Below, one piece after another: positions 59,310 to 64,000 of a DNA stretch of 64,000 nt. Position 1 is the stretch's first letter. The number at the start of each line of letters is the position of its first letter. A program made the position numbers and the translations under genes. The notes under the pieces were generated by a model. It had not been told where the DNA came from. It ran no database searches and saw nothing but the letters and a program-made list of their open reading frames with translations. The stretch comes from Symbiodinium natans (lineage: Eukaryota; Sar; Dinophyceae; Suessiales; Symbiodiniaceae), in contig CAJNDS010001724.1 of NCBI GenBank assembly GCA_905221605.1, positions 299,978 to 363,977 on the forward strand, given 5' to 3'.

Positions 59310-59940
59310 TCGTGAAAGGAACAGCAGGTACCTTAAAGGTGGCAGATGAATTCTTAAGGGTCCCAAAAAGTCTAAAACCTAATTCTTCAAGGGGGCCTTC
59401 CCCCCAACTGCTTGAGCTTTAACCCAAGGTTCTGGGAGGATCCAGCAGATAGACTCCCGAAAACGGCCCACAAGCAGCAAGCAGAGGGTACTAAATACTT
59501 TTTGGGTCCTTTGAGGGGTGTTTGGGGGGTCCCCGACTGTCGGATCGAATTCAGCTTGTAGCCTGAGACCCTGGAAAGCAGCTCAAGCAGGTGCGCAAGA
59601 GGTCTCGCTTTTGTTTCTGAAAGCTAGCCCTAGATCCTCAACCGCCCCTGCGCCAGAGGCTTTCGTTCAGCTATGCGGGAGCCAAGAAAAACCCTAAACT
59701 ACTTAGACGGGAGGCTCTCAGAATGACCGCCCAAACCCAACTGAATGGAAGAAATCGCACGCGTCTTCGAGAAAGGGCTGCTTGATCCCCCTAAACCCTA
59801 CAAACCCTGTAAACCCTCTAAACCCTCTAAACCCTCTAAGCCCCCTAACCCCTACAATCCCTATAAACCTTATAAACCCCATAAACCCTGTGAGCCCTAT
59901 GATCCCTAGAAACCTAAACCCTACGTTTCCTCAAGCTTTC
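59310..59940. other. Spacer downstream of PPR gene 2
   Basis: No exon recognised. 59790-59920 is a degraded CCCTAAA-like array with CCCTCTAAA and CCCTATAAA variants. Confidence 0.6.
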
Positions 59941-59946
59941 CCCCAG

Positions 59947-60020
59947 GCCCCGGACCCGGTCCTCGTGAGGCTGAGACGAGCGAGGAAGAGGATCCCACCT
60001 TCCCAGGCGACTGGGCTTCT
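59947..60020 (+). CDS. Candidate C-like exon
   Basis: After CCCCCAG, phase 1: (G)PGPGPREAETSEEEDPTF then PGDWAS, ending before GAGGGA (GA donor) or three bases later. G-x-G start and SEEED fit C loosely. Confidence 0.45.
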
Positions 60021-60363
60021 GAGGGATTTGGGGTTTGGGGCTCCCTAAACCCTAAACCCTCCTAAAACATAAGCCCGAAACCCCGAAGTCCTGAACTGCG
60101 AATGTCTCCTAGCCCTGAAGCCCTAGATCCCCCAACCCCGAGCTTCCACTATGGGGCACGTGCTCATCTTACAGCTTTGTCCTCGAAGTGCTCGTGGCAG
60201 ACCCCCAAGTAAGTGACTTCTGATGGCTGTTTTCTTTTCTCAACCCTAAACCCTAGACCCTAAACCCTAAATAAACCCTAAACCCTAAGCCCTAAACCCT
60301 AAACCCTAAACCCTAGACCCTAAACCCTAACTAAACCCAGCGATGGCAGCTGAAGAGTCCTAG

Positions 60364-60410
60364 GAATGGAGAAGGACACCAACGAAGCCTCCAACGAAGC
60401 CTCCTCGTGA
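60364..60410 (+). CDS. Candidate terminal exon (GMEKDTNEASNEASS)
   Basis: After AGTCCTAG, phase 1, 14 codons to TGA. Acidic Ser/Asn-rich with the repeat NEAS. Confidence 0.42.
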
Positions 60411-60419
60411 AGGGCGTTC

Positions 60420-61100
60420 CGTACTCAAAAGCAGCGCTCACACCACCTTACCGCCCTCAAGCCCCCCCTTATCTTTCTTAACTTCTGGGGTTTAGGGTTA
60501 GGGTTTAGGGTTAAGGGTTAAGGTAGGGTTTAGGGTTTAGGATTTAGGGTTTAGGGATTCTATATGCCCATAGAGCCCCTCATTTGCAACCTAATTTTTT
60601 GCCGCGTGGAGCCCAAGGACAGCGGCAGGTCTCACCGATGCATGGAGAGAATGCACGTGGCATAAAGCCTTAGCCTTGGTTTTACCAAGAAATGAACTCT
60701 AATTAAACTGGGGTTTAGGGTTTAGGGTTTAGGGTTGGGCTTTTCTTACTTAGTCGGAATGGTAAAGCTTAGCCTCCTTTCTTCCTTGGCTATTGGAGAA
60801 GTCAGAAGAACAGCAGCTTTGTTGGGGGGTTGTAAGGTTTAAGGGATGTAGGATGCTGTAGCCTTTACCTATATTCAGGCTTAGGGTTTGGGGTTTTAGG
60901 GCTTGGGGTTGATCTATAATCAGGGTAATCCTTTATACCCTCAATGAAGGGAAGGCAACTTTCTTTGTAGAGCATACAACCTGAATCCTTAAAAAGGTGT
61001 TCGTGCTCATCCAGTTGGAGCCAGTTTCTGCCCGTGCGACCAAGTTAGCCCTGCATCCATGATGGAAATTGCTGGGGCTTTAGACACCGCCAGACACTTC
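60420..61100. other. Spacer without a supported gene
   Basis: Short TTTAGGG patches (60487-60560, 60712-60735) and unassigned sequence. Confidence 0.6.
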
Positions 61101-61114
61101 TTTAGCCTCCTCAG

Positions 61115-61185
61115 GCACCCAGAGGAACCACAGCGATTCTAGGAAGGAAAGCACAGAGCAAGAACGAGGGGAGGAGCCTGACTAA
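61115..61185 (+). CDS. Terminal exon (G-x-x-NHS type)
   Basis: After GCCTCCTCAG, phase 1: (G)TQRNHSDSRKESTEQERGE then EPD and TAA. Start resembles the terminal exon at 57434. Confidence 0.5.
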
Positions 61186-61189
61186 TGGG

Positions 61190-63080
61190 CCTTGTCGTGC
61201 ATGGCGGCTGAAAAGAAGATTCTGAGGGCCCCCGTTCATTATTGCGCATGTCTTGCTGAAAGTCACTGCCGCTACATCTTCTCATGTTAATCCGGTCACC
61301 CTAAAACCCTGTAAACCCTAAATCCTGTAAACCCTAAACCTTGTAAACCCTAAACCCTGCAAACCCTAAGCCCTTATCCCAGAACGATCCTGCCAGCTGG
61401 TCACCCCCCTGAAGCATCAAGCACGAGCCTAAAGAAAGCCGAGCTGTGCTGGACAGGTTGTTTTTTGTCAGGTTGCGGCTTAGGATTTAGGATGTGGGGT
61501 TTAGGGTTTCGGGTTCTTGGAGAGGGGGGTCGGGGGGGGGATGAAGTAGGGGTAAGCTGTCGGACAACCAAGAACAAAGTAGCGAATTTGACAGGGATAT
61601 CATGATGTACTTGGAGATTTGGAGGTTCATGGGTGGCTAGAAGTAGGGTTTAGGGCTTGTGGTTTAGGGGGGGAAGTTGCATGTGTGCCGGCAGCAAAGG
61701 GTTTGTGGCTTAGGGTTTAGGGCTTCAGGAGGTTCATGGGTAGTTATAGGTATACTTACAAGCCGATTTTGGGGGTTTCATTCTCAAGTAGTCGCCGAGG
61801 TGGGCCTTGTCTATACCAGCCAGGGTCATCAGAAAGTTCGGGACAAGGTGTTTGAAATCAGCGCGTGCGCAAGCTAGCAGAGACTCTGCGCATTCTGGCT
61901 CGATAGTTTTCGCGACATGTCGTCAGTACTCGTTTGCCAGCCCCAAAGCATTCATCTACACTACATCATTCTCGGGCGTCCATGCTTGACAAGCAAACCT
62001 GAACATACACATTTCTGCGTTTTCTGTCGGTGAGCTACACTTACCGACAGACACAACTGAGGAAACATATTCCCTAAACCCTAAACCCTAAACCCTAAAC
62101 CCTAAACCCTATTTTTTGCGTCATGTTTTGAAGCCATCAGCTGGCTTCTGGTGTGCACGGCCCTCGGCGACGCCACTGCTTTTCTGCCCAGACGGGGCCT
62201 GCCTCCAAGCCTTGAAAGGCCTCTTTAGGGTTTAGGGTTTAGGGTTTAGGGTTTAGGGTTTAGGGCTCTACTGGCTAGAAGGTGGTCTGAACGGTTTTCA
62301 CAATCTGGAGGCCCACGAACCCACATCCTTCGTTTTTTTTTCTGACTTTCGTGATCGGTGTAGAAAAGGGTAGACTGTGCAGGGCGTCGAAATCAAGGTT
62401 CTCTTCTGCCAGAACTTGGTAGGGAATTGAATCGGGTCCCTGCTATCCCCGTTTTCTTACCCTGCAAAACGATTCTGCAGGGACCTGAAGTCCCTAAACC
62501 TTAAACCTTAAACCCTGAATCCTAAACCCTGGACCCTAAACCCTAAACCCCAGAGACTCTAAACCCTAAACCCGAAACCCAATCCGAAAAACTCTAAACC
62601 CGAAACCCTGTTTAAAAGCCATGCTGCCCCATGTCTCCAGGCCTCCCAGAAGCTTCTTGCCGAAGCCGCCTGACGAAGCACTGCGTCGGCCTTGGAAGCC
62701 ATCCGCGTTGAGGGAACGACATGAGAACTGTACCCTGATAGGGGTTATATGCGACATGAGAACTGTACCCTGATAGGGGTTATATGGGATTATCGTAGCA
62801 TAGGGTTTAGGGTTTGGGGTTCAGGGTTTAGGGTTTGGAGTTTAGGGTTTAGGGTTTAGTAGGGGAGACGGTGTGATAATTTCTACCGGAACATCTCAGC
62901 CTAAATCCTAAACCTCAGCAGTCCTGTGTGAAGAAAAGTAGGCTCCTTTTCGTTCAGGGTGCCCGAAACCCCTCCGCGGATCACGCAACCCCCAACCACC
63001 CTAAGCCCCCTAACCCCCTAAGGGTTTAGGCGTTTTAGGTGTTTCTTTTACCCTAAACCCTGAACCATATACCTCCATTT
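61190..63080. other. Intron/spacer
   Basis: Telomeric patches at 61295-61375 (CCCTGTAAA variant), 62070-62110, 62224-62265 and 62520-62610; two F3 left ends at 61612 and 61728; a 34-bp tandem duplication inside an F2 remnant at 62718-62787. No exon I would defend. Confidence 0.6.
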
Positions 63081-63087
63081 TTCCAAG

Positions 63088-63136
63088 GCTCTCGTCCCTG
63101 GCAATGCCAGTGCCCCTTGAGCATGCCGAGTCGGAA
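63088..63136 (+). CDS. Small exon (LSSLAMPVPLEHAESE)
   Basis: 49 nt between TTTTCCAAG and GTACTG, phase 2 to 0. It ends AESE|GT like C exons and has the same length and phase as 17804. Confidence 0.4.
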
Positions 63137-63139
63137 GTA

Positions 63140-64000
63140 CTGGACCGGGAATTGTGGGGGTTTAGGGTTAAGGGCTCTTAAGGGGGAGTTCATGGGGGGT
63201 AGGTGTTTAGGGAGCCTTACGAAAGCTTCGGGAACCCCCTCCCTTCAGAGCCCTACAAGGGATGGCACGTGGCGCCGATCCCTTTTCCCGGAAGCCCTTG
63301 GTGTAAAGGTGATGGAAGAAGTTGCCACGGAGGGTTTAGTGTTCGTTTTAGGAATTTTGGTTTAGGCTAAGGGTTAGGGTTTAGGTTTTATTTTACGGTC
63401 TTGGTTTAGGGCGCACCGGCTATAATTAGGGGTGTTTGTAGGAGTGTCGGGTTCAGGGTGTTGAGGTTGTTGGTGGGGGCTTGCTACAGGATCGCGCCGA
63501 GCGGACTTAGCAAGCCTACTGGGGGGGGACGCTGCAGCTTGTACCTCAATTCTGGGACCACAAAAGGAGCTTGTAGCCCTACCCATAAACCCTATAAACC
63601 CTAAACCCTAAACCTTTAGGCCTTATCGGGCTTAGGATTCAAAAGCTCGAAGCCCCAAAAGCACGCAAGAAAGTCCGTGGTCCCATACCTGGCGCCGCTA
63701 CTTACTTCCCCTGGGGCGCCCTTTTTCCCTAGTTTGGGGCCTCAGGATTAATTTAGGGTTTAGGGTTTAGGGTTTACGGCTTAGGGTTTAGGGTTTAAGG
63801 TTCAGCCGCAATTTGAGAATCTCTGCCTGCCGGCATTCGGCTCTTCATCCGGGCAGATCACATGGCTGCGGCTGCCAGATGTCTGTGGAGGGCTAAGGTT
63901 AAGAGTCTTCAGGGTTTAGGTGCAGAACGGTTTGTGTTCTCAAGGGTTTAAGGTTTTGGAGTTTAGGGTCGTGGCTGCCCGGGTCCCCTATGGATCACTC
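63140..64000. other. End of window, no gene recognised
   Basis: Scattered TTTAGGG patches (63752-63800). Open stretches on both strands show no family features or coherent splice pattern. Confidence 0.55.

Noticed and set aside
1..64000. tRNA, rRNA or snRNA genes
   Set aside because: I saw no sequence with the conserved boxes or folding of these RNAs, though a covariance-model search was not possible.

Overview
Organism. The window looks like nuclear DNA of a dinoflagellate. I see candidate introns with GT, GC and GA donors and AG|G acceptors, W-type pentatricopeptide (PPR) proteins, a LINE with an endonuclease-reverse transcriptase, huge amounts of plant-type telomeric repeat (TTTAGGG) inside introns, and at 55162-55183 a 20/22 match to the dinoflagellate spliced-leader sequence. 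Every coding signal I trust is on the + strand.

Main theme. Most of the window is intron or spacer DNA built from (TTTAGGG)n or (CCCTAAA)n blocks plus at least eleven families of short terminal-inverted-repeat (TIR) elements. Tiny exons are set into this. Three exon types recur: A (core RNVTFSPAxxS, about 39 nt, phase 0 to 0), B (core EVDxLxExxSPSAPRKG, usually 49-58 nt, phase 0 to 1) and C (core GTGFVRxSDLPDDDEESE, 53 or 56 nt, phase 1 to 0). A+B+C add up to an in-frame module of about 50 residues. From 2689 to 6866 ten modules form a 405-bp tandem array. Older, diverged modules occur at 1.9-2.6 kb, 7-17 kb, 34-41 kb, 45-51 kb and 55-57 kb. Stop-bearing terminal exons lie near 20.7, 44.0, 44.8, 57.5, 60.4 and 61.2 kb, so this may be a cluster of paralogous genes rather than one giant gene. 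I do not recognise the protein; by composition it is acidic, Ser/Pro-rich and probably disordered.

Layout. 1-2.6 kb: telomeric repeat, TIR elements and the first modules. 2.6-7.2 kb: tandem module array, with a 190-bp telomeric block inserted in copy 7. 7.2-25.3 kb: dispersed modules, TIR elements and microsatellites. 25.3-30.1 kb: LINE, with ORF1 and ORF2 in one frame separated by a single TGA and a perfect 255-bp duplication of part of ORF1 upstream. 30-52 kb: sparse candidate exons, including a CXXC-like Cys cluster exon (40.2-40.4 kb) and a Pro/Ala-rich terminal exon (42.3-42.75 kb). 52.7-55.0 kb: multi-exon PPR gene whose introns show how this DNA creates introns: telomeric repeat at splice sites, a TIR element supplying an acceptor, and an intron flanked by a 10-bp direct repeat. 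55-57.5 kb: more modules and a terminal exon. 58-59.3 kb: second PPR gene. 59.3-64 kb: mostly intron or spacer with a few terminal exons.

Limits. Exon calls rest on reading frame, splice motifs, phase and similarity to other exons in this window; there are no transcript data. Exons of 30-60 nt outside the A/B/C families are tentative.
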